A stretch of DNA of 64,000 nt from JAUXFS01 sp963772635 (GTDB lineage Bacteria; Pseudomonadota; Alphaproteobacteria; Rhodospirillales; Defluviicoccaceae): positions 1-64,000 of the forward strand of contig CAVYYK010000032.1 of NCBI GenBank assembly GCA_963772635.1, given 5' to 3'. Positions 28,554-37,990 of the stretch are shown piece after piece. The notes beneath the pieces are model-generated. The model saw nothing but the letters and a program-made list of their open reading frames with translations. It made no database searches and was not told the DNA's origin. Numbering within the stretch: position 1 is the first letter of the stretch; each line of letters begins with the position of its first letter. The translations under genes and the position numbers were made by a program.

Positions 28554-29735
28554 ATGAGTGTCGAGTCCTACCTGCCGAAAGAGCGGGCGCGGGCCATCAT
28601 GCGCCCGATCGCCGAGGCCACGGGCCTACCCAACGCGACCTACACCGACGAGACGTATATGCGGCTCGAGCGCGACCTTCTCTTCGCGCGGACGTGGACC
28701 TGCATCGGTACGGGAAGCCGGCTGCCGATGCCGGGAAACGTGGTGCCGGTCGAGTTGCTCGGTCTGCCGCTGGTTCTCGTCCGCGACCGGGCTGGGGAGA
28801 TCCGGGTTTTTCACAACGTCTGCAGCCATCGCGGGATGACGCTGGTGAACGCCCCATGCGCGGTCCGGAGCGCGATAAGGTGCCCCTATCATTCCTGGAC
28901 CTACAAGCTCGACGGGTCGCTGAAAGCCACGCCGCTGCTGGGCGGTCCCGGCAACAACGACGTAGACGGCTTTGATCGCGGCGCCCATGGGCTGAAGGCG
29001 ATCCGCTCTGCGGTCTGGCTCGACATGGTCTTCGTCAACCTGGACGGCCAAGCTCCGGATTTCGCCCAGCACATCGCCCCCTTGGCGGACCGTTGGGCAG
29101 GGCTCGATCTCACGCTGATCCGCCACGGCGGCGCCAATTCGTCACTCTCGTACGATGTGCGTGCCAACTGGAAGCTGGCCGTCGACAACTATTGCGAGGC
29201 CTACCATCTCCCGTGGATTCATCCGGCGCTCAACGACTACTCGCGCCTCGAGGACCACTACCCGATCGTGGCCGATGGCCGGTTCGCCGGTCAGGGCAGC
29301 ACGCGCTACGATCCGCGCTTGGATGAAGAAGGGATCGGATTTCCGACGTTCCCGGAGCTTCCAGACATCCTTGTCCAGGGCGCCGAATACGTTGCGCTGT
29401 TTCCGAACGTGCTGCTCGGCATTCACCGCGATCACTTCTTCTCGGTCAGGCTGGAACCGGTAAGCCCCGACCTCACCCGCGAGCACATGGAGATCTATTA
29501 CGTCGGCGACGAGCCGCTGGGCGACGACTTCGCCCGGATCCGCGACGCAAACCGCAAGACCTGGGACCGCGTCTTCAGCGAGGACGTCGGTGTCGTCGAG
29601 GGGATGCAGCGTGGCCGCGCGTCGCCGGCCTTCGACGGCGGCGTTTTCTCGCCGGTCATGGAAACGCCGACCCACTGCTTCCACCGCTGGGTCGCTTCGA
29701 CGATGCATGACGGTCTCGACGAAGGCGGGGGGTGA
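28554..29735 (+). CDS. Rieske non-heme iron oxygenase (GbcA/CntA-like)
   Basis: 393 residues. The Rieske cluster is C90-x-H92 ... C110-x-x-H113 (NVCSHRGM and RCPYHSW). The mononuclear iron site follows in WKLAVDNYCEAYHLPWIHPA (DNYCExYH..xxH). The C-terminal RHO-alpha region has YVALFPNVLLGIHRDHFF. The size and layout match alpha subunits acting on quaternary amines (choline, carnitine, glycine betaine, stachydrine) rather than two-subunit aromatic dioxygenases. No reductase gene is adjacent. The convergent BCCT carrier supports a methylated-amine substrate; this is inferred. Confidence 0.9.
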   Translation: MSVESYLPKERARAIMRPIAEATGLPNATYTDETYMRLERDLLFARTWTCIGTGSRLPMPGNVVPVELLGLPLVLVRDRAGEIRVFHNVCSHRGMTLVNAPCAVRSAIRCPYHSWTYKLDGSLKATPLLGGPGNNDVDGFDRGAHGLKAIRSAVWLDMVFVNLDGQAPDFAQHIAPLADRWAGLDLTLIRHGGANSSLSYDVRANWKLAVDNYCEAYHLPWIHPALNDYSRLEDHYPIVADGRFAGQGSTRYDPRLDEEGIGFPTFPELPDILVQGAEYVALFPNVLLGIHRDHFFSVRLEPVSPDLTREHMEIYYVGDEPLGDDFARIRDANRKTWDRVFSEDVGVVEGMQRGRASPAFDGGVFSPVMETPTHCFHRWVASTMHDGLDEGGG

Positions 29736-29811
29736 CGCGGCGGCGGTCACCGTCGTTGCGCGATTGTGCACATACCTGCGGATACCTGCGGATACCGCCG
29801 CCGATTACATG

Positions 29812-31451
29812 TCAGCTTGCCTTCTGGACCTGCCGCAGCCCGATGTACAGGCTCACACACATGGCAAGCAGCACGATCGTGAACGGGAAGCCCGTCGAAA
29901 CAGCCATCGCCTGCAACGCCGTCAGGGCGCTGGCACCGCCGACGAGCAGCAAGGTTGCGGCAACCACGCCCTCGAAGACGCACCAGAAGACGCGTTGAGG
30001 TAGCGGTGCGTCGACCTTGCCGCCCGCGGTGATGGTATCGATCACCAGGGAGGCGGAGTCCGACGAGGTGACGAAAAACACCACAACCAGAATGATGCCG
30101 ATCAAGGAAGTGATCGTCGAAAGCGGTAAGTGTTTCAACATTTCGAACAGCTTCAACTCAAGAGCCGCATCCTTGACCGGAGCCGCCGCATCGGCAATCA
30201 CCTGGACAATCGCGGTGCCGCCCAGAGCGCCCATCCAGACCACGCAAACCAGCGACGGGATCACGATGACGCAGAAAACAAACTCGCGCACCGTGCGCCC
30301 GCGCGAAACGCGGGCGATGAACATGCCGACGAACGGCGACCAGGAAATCCACCAGGCCCAGTAGAACGCCGTCCAGCCCTGCGAGAAGTTGGCGTCATCG
30401 CGCCCGAACGGCATCGACAGCGGAACGATCTCCTCAACGTAGGCCAAGCCGCCGGCGAACATCGTTTCGAAGATCGAGGCTGTCGGGCCAACCGCGATCA
30501 CGAACACCAGCAGCAGTGCGGCCAGTCCGATATTGATCTCCGAGAGCACCTTGACGCCGCCATCGAGACCGCGCACGACGGATATGGTCGCCATAGAGGT
30601 GATGATGGTGATCAGCAGCACCTTGGCAAAATTCCCGGTGCCCCAGCCGAACAGGAAATTCAGTCCCGCCAGCGATTGCTCGGTGCCGAAGCCCAGCGAC
30701 GTCGCAATGCCGAACAACGTGGCAAACACCGCCAGGGTGTCGATGATATGGCCCCACCAGCCCCACACGCGTTCGCCGAGCAGCGGATAGAACGCCGAGC
30801 GCAGGGTCAGCGGCAGGCCACGGTTATAGGTAAAGAACGCCAGGGCAAGTGAAACCACCGCATAGATCGCCCAGGGATGAAGCGCCCAGTGGAAGATCGT
30901 CGCGGCCATGCCGAGATCGCGGGCCGCAACCGCATCACCTGCCGCTGCGCCAAGCGGTGCCCAGTCCGTGCGCACACCGCCTTCGGCGGCCGTTCCGCCC
31001 ATGGACGAGGCGAAATGCGACATCGGTTCGGCCACACCGAAGAACATCAGTCCGATGCCCATACCGGCGGCAAACAGCATGGCGAACCAGCCTATGTAGC
31101 TGTAGTCCGGCTTTGCGTCCGCTCCGCCCAGGCGTATCTTGCCCAGCGGCGTCACCATCAGCACGATGCAGAACACCACGAAAACGTTCGCGGCGCTGAG
31201 GAAAAACCAGTCGAAAGTCGATGTCAGAAACGGCCTCAACCAGCCGAAAAAGGCGGTTGCCTCCTGCTGAAACATCAAGGTGACGATCACAAACGCAACA
31301 ATCGACATTCCGGAAATCATAAAGACCGGATTGTGGATGTCGAGGCCGAAGGCGCCCGATCCGCCGTCTGAATGTTGTCCTGCCCGACCGTGTAGTCGGT
31401 CTCGATCATGCTGGTGGGAACATCCGGCGTGGAACTGCTCGCGTCACTCAT
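29812..31451 (-). CDS. BCCT-family betaine/carnitine/choline transporter, frameshifted near N-terminus
   Basis: Twelve-helix carrier with the BCCT signature WAWWISWSPFVGMFIARVSR, plus GMGIGLMFFGVAEPMSHFAS and FVTSSDSASLVIDTITAGG. A start at 31320 would leave the N-terminus short. An ATG at 31451 preceded by AGGAGGCACC gives MSDASSSTPDVPTSMIETDY and reaches the main frame (FGLDIHNPVFMISGMSI) if one missing base near 31372 is restored, so I extend the gene there. BCCT carriers import glycine betaine, choline or carnitine with Na+ or H+. The tail is short (LRQVQKAS), so osmosensing by a long C-terminus is unlikely; catabolic uptake fits better. Confidence 0.9.
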
Positions 31452-31579
31452 GGTGCCTCCTCATGTTTTCTTTGCCAGACACTTGTCGCAGCGTGTCATG
31501 GCTTTTGAAGCCTCTCGGTCGGTCTTTGTGTTTAACATCCGGATCGCCGACTGTGTGCGTTGCCGCCGCAGCCCGACCG

Positions 31580-31993
31580 CTAGCGGACCACGAACACCGA
31601 GACCCCGGCGTGCGAGGCCACGGCCCCGGCATGCGAGGCGAAGATGTGCTCCGGCAGGCCCGGGACGTGCGAGGCCATGACGATCAGGTCGGCCCCGTTC
31701 TCCTCGGCCGCCGAAATGAGGGTCTCGTTGAGGTCGATGGTCGGATCATGGCTCGGGTAGCTGGCGGTATCGATGTCCAGGCCATGGGCGTCCGAGTGCT
31801 TGGCGCCGAACGCCGCCAGCTTTTCGGCGAACTCCTTGGGCGTATGCGCGACCTCGGTCGGCGTTTCCGCCGTCACCCCGACGAAGCAGATCGGTATGCC
31901 GTAATGCTTGGCGAGATCGGTGGCGGTCGTGATCGCCTTCTCGAGCCGCTCGATATGCGCCAGGTCCACCGGCACCATGATCTTCTTGTACAT
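31580..31993 (-). CDS. Universal stress protein (UspA family)
   Basis: 137 residues starting MYKKIMVPVDLAHIERLEKA, with the late segment ADLIVMASHVPGLPEHIFAS followed by HAGAVASHAGVSVFVVR. The canonical ATP motif G-x2-G-x9-G-S is replaced by a degenerate P-G-L-P-E-H-I-F-A-S-H, with the last G-S lost, so nucleotide binding is doubtful. It is upstream of the BCCT gene on the same strand with about 130 bp between. Small Usp proteins are often paired with transporters. Confidence 0.88.
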   Translation of the reverse strand: MYKKIMVPVDLAHIERLEKAITTATDLAKHYGIPICFVGVTAETPTEVAHTPKEFAEKLAAFGAKHSDAHGLDIDTASYPSHDPTIDLNETLISAAEENGADLIVMASHVPGLPEHIFASHAGAVASHAGVSVFVVR

Positions 31994-32294
31994 GCGCTCC
32001 CCCGTCTTCGTTCATCCGGGCCGGGCTCTCTGGCCTTTCCGCGCCGGCGACTCCCCGTCAACCGACATACCCCAGATGGGACCAAACGGTAAGTCTAACC
32101 GAACAGGTTGCTTGGGGGAAAGCATGAACCGCCTTTTGGCCCGGCACGATCGGTTTTCGGGCAGCCGCTTGACCAAAAATCGTTGTCGCATCCGAACCGT
32201 CCCCTGTGTTTGCATTAAGCCACCAGTGTGGCCTTAATAGAAGGGTATGGATTCAAGGGACCCCGGTCGTCGGCCCCGTTGCGGGAGGATGCAC

Positions 32295-32476
32295 ATGGCA
32301 GAGTTTCCGGAGAAAGCGAACGTCGTCATCATTGGCTTGGGGGGAATCGTGGGCGCCTCGGTGGCCCACCATCTTATCTAGCGGGGCTGGGACGATATTG
32401 TCGGCATCGACACGTCGGCAATCCCGACGGACATCGGTTCGACCTCGCACGCGTCCGATTTCTGCTACGCGACCAG
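32295..32476 (+). pseudogene. N-terminal fragment of a dimethylglycine/sarcosine dehydrogenase-like flavoprotein
   Basis: From an ATG preceded by GGGAGG the frame reads MAEFPEKANVVIIGLGGIVG, an FAD-binding GxGxxG-type start, then ASVAHHLI, a TAG codon, RGWDDIVGID and PTDIGSTSHASDFCYATS. The last part is the N-terminal signature of DMGDH/sarcosine dehydrogenases. The gene has an in-frame stop at codon 29 and is cut by an IS110 fragment after about 60 codons, through a shared GCGACCAGT. It fits the methylated-amine theme of the region, implying that a demethylase gene was lost here. Confidence 0.75.
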
Positions 32477-32733
32477 TGATGCGCCGTGGCGCAGGCCTCA
32501 ATGCCGATCAGACAAGAGGGCAGCTTCTTGAAGAACGGTATGACCTGGCTTCGCCTCAGCCGCTTGCGGATAACGACCTCGCCAGACTCATTAAAGCCGT
32601 GAACCTGAAACACGCTCTTCGCGATATCCAAACCAATCGTGCCAATCTTCATATCGGACGGCTCCCCTTTCATGTGGTCCTTAAACAGCTACCACGTTGG
32701 CACATCGATGCCGTGTGGGGCGCCGTCCACAGC
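32470..32733 (-). mobile_element. IS110-family transposase, N-terminal fragment
   Basis: The minus-strand frame from the ATG at 32652 reads MKIGTIGLDIAKSVFQVHGF, then NESGEVVIRKRLRRSQVIPF and CLIGIEACATAHHWSR. This is the DEDD-nuclease N-terminus of IS110 transposases (GLDxAKxxFxVH; EACxxAHxW). The rest of the enzyme, including the C-terminal serine domain, is missing. The 81 bp upstream of the ATG up to 32733 fit the element's left end, which touches the 365-bp repeat. The fragment cannot transpose by itself. Confidence 0.85.
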
Positions 32734-33098
32734 ATCAAACGGAGGAACCGCCAATAGCGCGCGGGCGGCCCTTTTGGCAGGGCTTGGCGGGAATCTGGCC
32801 TATTTCAACATTCATACTACGTCCCTTCCGGCAGGCGAGATCCGCGGCGACATCGCGCCCGTGCCCGAGCCGTCCGGGCTTCTGCTGTTCGGCTCGGGGC
32901 TCTTGGCCCTGGTTGTTTTCGCGCGTCGCCGGTTCGAGCGGCGTGCCTGAAACCGCAGTCACGAGGGACGCTCCCAGCGCGGGTCCTGCCCACCTGTCGG
33001 GCGCCACTCACCCTCGGCGTTGGCGCCCGCAGAACACTCTCTTTCAGCGAAGCAAAGCGCTTCCCTGGCGGTAGGCGCAGCGACGGCGCCTCGGAGAG
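32734..33098 (+). repeat. 365-bp direct repeat, copy 2 (CHRD gene 3' end)
   Basis: Same sequence and orientation as 13057-13421. It encodes the last 72 residues of the CHRD/PEP-CTERM protein (GGNLAYFNIHTTSLPAGEIR, VPEPSGLLLFGSGLLALVVF) without a start or signal peptide, so it is not a gene. On the left it abuts the IS110 end; on the right the match stops at the same base as in copy 1, but the flank differs. Confidence 0.9.
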
Positions 33099-33269
33099 AT
33101 TGGCATCGCACGGCATCGTCATGCCCGTCGCTGCTGTGTTTCGGTCGGCGCCCCCCGTCGGATTCTCGGCAACCCTACCAGAGTAGGCAGGTAGGCCGCA
33201 GCCGACCCATCGGCTAACAAGGAGATCGACTGGCATAGGTGTTGTTCGATCTTCTGGGGGGAAGCTTCG

Positions 33270-33824
33270 ATGATAGCGTCCTACGATTTGAGCCACGTTA
33301 ACAGGCATGTCGGCGAGGGTTTGCGGCTGGCCCGCGAGGTGCGGCAGATCTCCGCGGAACAATTGGCGCAAGACCTGGGAATTTCTCCGGAGAGACTGGA
33401 GCGGCTCGAAGCCGGAGAGGAGGAGGCCACCTCCACCGACCTTCATCTTTCGGCCCGAGCTCTCGGCGTGGACGTGTCGATGTTCTTCGAAGGCCTGGCC
33501 AAGCCTTGCAAAGGTGCCCGGACAAGAGATGCTTGCCGAGGGGAAAGCCTCGAAAGAGCCGTTAACGCGAACCTCGGCGCCCGCATGCGTCTTGCTCGTG
33601 AGGTCAGAGGACTTTCACTCGAACGCCTGGCTCAAGCCGCGGGAATCGAACGCCAGCGGCTCGAGAATCTCGAGTACGGCGAAGAGGAAGCCGCAGCGAG
33701 CGACATCCATTGCCTGGCCGATGTCCTCGACGTTGCCGTCGCCTACTTCTTTGAAGGGGCCACGGACCAAGTCCCGTACCACGACCCGCCGGAAGAGGCG
33801 GCACCGCGCCCGATGTTCGCCTGA
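33270..33824 (+). CDS. XRE-family regulator with two tandem HTH domains
   Basis: 184 residues holding two copies of a Cro/C1-type helix-turn-helix. The first (about 15-70) has GLRLAREVRQISAEQLAQDL and GISPERLERLEAGEEEATST; the second (about 100-160) has RMRLAREVRGLSLERLAQAA and GIERQRLENLEYGEEEAAAS. Each ends in a VxxxxFFEG motif (VDVSMFFEG, VAVAYFFEG). Internal duplication is evident. Single-domain XRE regulators dimerise; here one chain may act as a covalent pseudo-dimer. No ligand domain is present. The target is unknown; it sits just outside the right-hand repeat. Confidence 0.85.
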   Translation: MIASYDLSHVNRHVGEGLRLAREVRQISAEQLAQDLGISPERLERLEAGEEEATSTDLHLSARALGVDVSMFFEGLAKPCKGARTRDACRGESLERAVNANLGARMRLAREVRGLSLERLAQAAGIERQRLENLEYGEEEAAASDIHCLADVLDVAVAYFFEGATDQVPYHDPPEEAAPRPMFA

Positions 33825-34034
33825 TCCCTGTCTTGGTCGTCAAATCATGAACGAAGAAAGCCGAGCCATTGCGGACCCGGCTAGTTTCCTCCGATCGGCA
33901 CTTCGGAAAGCCCTACCATTGGTGGCCCCCCCGTACATGACGCCGACCCTAACCGGTTCCGTCCACAATATCTGTGAACTGGATCACATTGGGTGCGACG
34001 CCGTCGAAATATCTCGCGCCCCGGATCGTCGGCG

Positions 34035-34832
34035 CTATGCGGAAGCCGGCAGCAGCCGCTGATCGAGCAGCCAAGGCTCGAAGATCCGCGGCATCAGGCC
34101 GGAATGGAACCACTGGACGAAGGTGTAGATGCTGTAAACCGGCAATCCCAATTGCTCGCGCAGATGAGGGGCGTAGGGCACCATGTTCGTGCACTCCAGC
34201 ACGATGGCGCCAACGTCCGGATACTCGCCGACGAGGCGGCGACCCGCGTCGAGCAGGTCGAGCAGCGACAACTCCACATCCAGGGCCGGCTCGTCGTCGA
34301 GGATCGCCCGGGTGAACTCGCGCCCACCGTCGGTGCCGACAATCGGCGTGGCGACGTCCACCCCGGCGGCCCGCAGGTGGTCCTGGGACATGTTGCGCGA
34401 CGAAATGGTGATGATGCCGACCCGCCGGCCCGGAGGCAGAAGCCGCTCGATCAACGGTACCTGCATCAGCGACGACGTGGCGACGGGAACTTCGCAGGCA
34501 GCCGCCAGTTCGGCCTGAAACAGCGACAGGAAGCCGCAGTTGGTGGTGATTCCGTCCGCGCCCTGGGCGACCAGATCACGCGCCGCGTCGATGAAGGAGT
34601 CGAGAAGACCCTCGGCCCGGTGTCGGACGACATGGTCCGGCGAAGCGCCGCGAACCACCCTGTACAGAACGGGAAACGGCCAGGTTCCGGCATTGCCGAT
34701 GTCGCCCGGCACCCGCGGAAACCGGGTCTCGAGCATCAGAATGCCGACCGCGGCGCCGTACACCGTCTTGCCGCCCCGATACGACCGGGAGACGTTTCCC
34801 GGAGGTGCAGACCCGTCGGCCAACCCGGACAT
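34035..34832 (-). CDS. Aspartate/glutamate racemase-superfamily protein
   Basis: 265 residues of the Asp/Glu/hydantoin racemase fold. The first catalytic cysteine is in DGITTNCGFLSLFQAELAAA and the second in GAIVLECTNMVPYAPHLREQ; both Cys are conserved in spacing. Other parts are YGAAVGILMLETRFPRVPGD and PVATSSLMQVPLIERLLPPG. It could be a racemase, a maleate-isomerase-like enzyme or a decarboxylase of this superfamily. It reads away from the ThDP-enzyme gene, with about 140 bp shared upstream DNA, and may act on the same substrate. Confidence 0.85.
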   Translation of the reverse strand: MSGLADGSAPPGNVSRSYRGGKTVYGAAVGILMLETRFPRVPGDIGNAGTWPFPVLYRVVRGASPDHVVRHRAEGLLDSFIDAARDLVAQGADGITTNCGFLSLFQAELAAACEVPVATSSLMQVPLIERLLPPGRRVGIITISSRNMSQDHLRAAGVDVATPIVGTDGGREFTRAILDDEPALDVELSLLDLLDAGRRLVGEYPDVGAIVLECTNMVPYAPHLREQLGLPVYSIYTFVQWFHSGLMPRIFEPWLLDQRLLPASA

Positions 34833-34970
34833 CGCCTCTCCTGTTCCCTTTTTCCTCCGTTGCCGTCAAACTGGCGGCGAACCCGTGTAACGGAACCGAC
34901 AGCATACAAGCTCGGGCGCCGCCTGTCGCGGCCGACGAAGCGGGAACAAGTCCGGGGAGGTGAGCAAGAA

Positions 34971-36674
34971 ATGGCGGGAACCGCTTCCAACGAATTGACC
35001 GGCGCGGAGGCGATGGTGCGCATGCTGCAAGGGCATGGCGTCAAGCACATCTTCGGCCTGTGCGGCGACACGTCGCTGCCGTTCTACGACGCGCTCTATC
35101 GGCTCGATCATGGAATCGAGCACATCCTGACCCGGGACGAGCGCTGCGCGGCGTACATGGCCGACGGCTACGCTCGCGTTTCGGGCCGCGTCGGCGTGTG
35201 CGAGGGGCCGAGCGGCGGCGGCGCCACCTACATCCTGCCGGGCCTGGTCGAGGCCAACGAGTCGTCGATCCCGATCCTCGGCATCACCACCGACGTGTCG
35301 GTGGGTTCGAAAGGGCGGTACCCGCTGACCGAGCTCGATCAGCAAGTCCTGTTTCGGCCGCTGACCAAATGGAACGGGGTGATCGACCGCGCCGAGCGTC
35401 TTCCCGGCATGGTCCGGGCGGCGTTCCGGGCGATGACCACCGGCAAGCCGGGGAGCGCCCATCTCGGTCTGCCGTTCGACGTGCAGAAGTCGCCCGTCCC
35501 CGAATCCGAGATCTGGGCCCAGCCCGAGTTCGGCGGCTTTCCCGCGTGGCGGAGCGCCCCGGACCCGGCGGCCGTCGAAGACGCGGTCGACGCGATCCTC
35601 TCGGCACGGAGTCCGATCGTAATCTGTGGCGGCGGCGTCGTCGTCGCCGGCGCCGAAAGCGAGCTGGACGCGCTGGCGCGAACGCTGAACATCCCGGTGG
35701 CGACCACCGTCAGCGGGCAGGGCAGCCTCTCGGAAAGCCACCCCTGCTGCCTTGGGGTGGTGGGGAGCAACGGCGGCACGCCGCCGACCCGCGCGCTGAT
35801 CGAGGACGCCGACCTCGTCGTGTTCATCGGCTGCCGCGCCGGGTCGGTAACCACGGAACGGTGGCGCTTTCCGGCGCCGGGGACGCGGATCGTCCACATC
35901 GATGTCGATCCGATGGTGATTTCGGCCTGTTACCGCACCGAGGTTGCCCTGGTCGGAGACGCCCTTCCCGCCCTGCGGATGATCAACGCCAGCCTGTCGA
36001 GACGCAAGCTCGGCGGAATCGATTTCAACGGCGAAGACCGGGTTGCCGCCGCCAGGCGAGCGAAGTTCGAACCGTTCGACCAACTCGCCCGCAGCGACGA
36101 TCGGCCGATCAAGCCCGAGCGTGTGATCAAGACCCTGCACGAGGTTCTACCCAGCGACGCCGTCGTCGTCGCCGACCCGGGAACACCGTGCCCCTATTTC
36201 TCGGCCTATTACCCGTTCGTCGAGGCCGGCCGCCACTTCATTTCCAACCGGGCGCACGGGGCGCTGGGCTATTCGCTGTCGGCGTCGATGGGCGCCCATC
36301 TCGGCCGGCCGTCGGCCAAATGCGTCGCGGTGATGGGCGACGGCAGTTTCGGTTTCACCGCCGGCGAGCTCGAAACCGTGATCCGCAAGAACATGCCGAT
36401 CACCTTCATCGTGTTTTCCAACAGCGTTTTCGGATGGATCAAGGCGGGGCAGAAGACCGGGTTCGGAGAGCGGTACTATTCGGTGGATTTCTCGCGGACC
36501 GATCACGCCGCCGTCGCCGAGGCATTCGGGGTCAAGGCGTGGCGGGTCGAGGACCCGGGAGACCTGCGCAAGGTCCTCTCCCGGGCGGTCGAGCACGGCG
36601 GCCCCTCGCTCGTCGACATCATCTCCCAACCGCTGCAGGACGCGAGGGCGCCGGTCAGCGAGTGGGTCGCGTGA
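34971..36674 (+). CDS. Thiamine-diphosphate enzyme (acetolactate synthase-like)
   Basis: 567 residues in the three-domain order of POX/ALS enzymes. The PYR domain has HGVKHIFGLCGDTSLPFYDA and LTRDERCAAYMADGYARVSG, with the cofactor-activating Glu in RDER. The middle domain has SPIVICGGGVVVAGAESELD. The PP domain has MGDGSFGFTAGELETVIRKN, the GDG-x(about 26)-N ThDP/Mg motif, and VFSNSVFGWIKAGQKTGFGE. The ATG at 34971 follows GGGGAGGTG. The substrate is unknown: it is not an obvious Xsc or IlvB. The next gene overlaps its stop. Context (TRAP importer, FAD oxidase, racemase) suggests decarboxylation of a 2-oxo acid. Confidence 0.85.
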   Translation: MAGTASNELTGAEAMVRMLQGHGVKHIFGLCGDTSLPFYDALYRLDHGIEHILTRDERCAAYMADGYARVSGRVGVCEGPSGGGATYILPGLVEANESSIPILGITTDVSVGSKGRYPLTELDQQVLFRPLTKWNGVIDRAERLPGMVRAAFRAMTTGKPGSAHLGLPFDVQKSPVPESEIWAQPEFGGFPAWRSAPDPAAVEDAVDAILSARSPIVICGGGVVVAGAESELDALARTLNIPVATTVSGQGSLSESHPCCLGVVGSNGGTPPTRALIEDADLVVFIGCRAGSVTTERWRFPAPGTRIVHIDVDPMVISACYRTEVALVGDALPALRMINASLSRRKLGGIDFNGEDRVAAARRAKFEPFDQLARSDDRPIKPERVIKTLHEVLPSDAVVVADPGTPCPYFSAYYPFVEAGRHFISNRAHGALGYSLSASMGAHLGRPSAKCVAVMGDGSFGFTAGELETVIRKNMPITFIVFSNSVFGWIKAGQKTGFGERYYSVDFSRTDHAAVAEAFGVKAWRVEDPGDLRKVLSRAVEHGGPSLVDIISQPLQDARAPVSEWVA

Positions 36675-37933
36675 CCAAGGGCGGCGGCAAGACGGTTGCA
36701 GTGGTCGGCGCGGGGATCGTCGGTATTTCCTGCGCGCTCCATCTGCAACGACGGGGTTGCACCGTCACCGTCGTCGACCGTCTGCCGCCCGGGGAAGGCG
36801 CGTCGTTCGGCAACGCCGGCGTGTTGGCGTCAAACGCGGTCGTGCCGGTCACGACGCCGGGACTGATCGGCAAGGTTCCGTCGATGCTGATGGATCCACT
36901 GGGACCACTCCACCTCCGCTGGTCGTACATGCCACGGCTGATTCCCTGGCTCGTTCCCTATCTGCGCAACAGCCGCGCCGAAGCGGTAACCCGCATCGCG
37001 GCGGGCCTGGCGCCTTTGCTGTTCGACAGCGTCGAGCAACACCGTGCCCTCGCCGGCGGCACCAAGGCCGAGAAGTGGCTCCAAGGCTCGGACTATCTCT
37101 ACCTCTTTGCCGAGCGGGAGAACTTCGAGGCGGACGGTTTCGGCTGGGACCTTCGGCGGAAGCACGGCGCGGTCTGGGAGACGCTGGACGCCGCGGCCAT
37201 CCACGACCGGGTTCCCGGTGCGGGAACCAAATACCGCTTCGGCGTGTCGATGAAGAACCATGGGATGATCACCAATCCCGGACAGTACGTGAAAGATCTC
37301 GCCGACACCCTGGTCGAGACCGGCGGCCGGGTGGTGCGTTCGGAAGCCCGCGGCTTCGCCTTCGACGGTGACGGAACGGTCAGGCTGGAGACGACGGAAG
37401 GGCCCGTGGCCGCCGACGCGGTCGTCATCGCCGCCGGTGCATGGTCGGCGCGCCTGACCAAGCAACTCGGCCACCGCGTTCCTCTCGAAAGCGAGCGCGG
37501 CTATCACGTGGAACTGGAAAATCCGAGCATTGTTCCGCCGTTCCCGGTAATGATGACCGACGGAAAATGCGTCGCCACGCCGATGGCCGGCGGGCTGCGG
37601 GTCGCCGGCATCGTCGAATTCGGCGGTCTCGACGCGCCACCCAACCCCCGTCCGCTGCGGGTGCTGATCGAGCGGGTTCGCCAACTGTTTCCCGGAATTA
37701 CCTTCGACGGACACCGGGAATGGCTGGGGCACCGCCCGGCGACGACCGACAGCCTGCCGGTCCTCGGGCGGTCTCCTTCGCATCCGAATGTGTTTTTTGC
37801 GTTCGGACATCACCATGTGGGATTGACTGGCGGCCCAAAAACGGGCCAACTCATTGCCGAGTTGATCACCGGAAGCCAACCGAACATCGATCTCACGCCC
37901 TACCGCGTCGATCGGTTCGGTAAATCGGCCTAG
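36671..37933 (+). CDS. FAD-dependent amino-acid/amine dehydrogenase (DadA/DAO family)
   Basis: 420 residues from a GTG that overlaps the previous stop (GTGA). The N-terminal dinucleotide fold is TVAVVGAGIVGISCALHLQR, followed by PPGEGASFGNAGVLASNAVV, the DadA-type 'S.ANAG' loop. The C-terminal flavin region is EWLGHRPATTDSLPVLGRSP with FAFGHHHVGLTGGPKTGQLI. It should oxidise an amino acid or amine to the oxo acid, passing electrons to the respiratory chain. Coupled to the ThDP enzyme, a deamination-then-decarboxylation order is a reasonable inference. Confidence 0.88.
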   Translation: MTKGGGKTVAVVGAGIVGISCALHLQRRGCTVTVVDRLPPGEGASFGNAGVLASNAVVPVTTPGLIGKVPSMLMDPLGPLHLRWSYMPRLIPWLVPYLRNSRAEAVTRIAAGLAPLLFDSVEQHRALAGGTKAEKWLQGSDYLYLFAERENFEADGFGWDLRRKHGAVWETLDAAAIHDRVPGAGTKYRFGVSMKNHGMITNPGQYVKDLADTLVETGGRVVRSEARGFAFDGDGTVRLETTEGPVAADAVVIAAGAWSARLTKQLGHRVPLESERGYHVELENPSIVPPFPVMMTDGKCVATPMAGGLRVAGIVEFGGLDAPPNPRPLRVLIERVRQLFPGITFDGHREWLGHRPATTDSLPVLGRSPSHPNVFFAFGHHHVGLTGGPKTGQLIAELITGSQPNIDLTPYRVDRFGKSA

Positions 37934-37990
37934 AAATGGAGGTCAGCATCAAAGGTTTTTGCTGAATGAACCAAGAAAGGGAGGAGTCAC

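Noticed and set aside
27385..31451. Complete MttB-type trimethylamine or betaine methyltransferase
   Set aside because: No frame of about 480 residues with MttB motifs exists in the window; only the corrinoid protein, activator and folate enzymes are present.
33847..34062. Possible 71-residue plus-strand gene starting MNEESRAIADPASFLRSALR
   Set aside because: No ribosome site or family, and its 3' end overlaps the racemase-family gene on the other strand.
34971..36674. Sulfoacetaldehyde acetyltransferase (xsc)
   Set aside because: The ThDP enzyme resembles acetolactate-synthase-like proteins, no pta gene is near, and I cannot confirm Xsc-specific residues.
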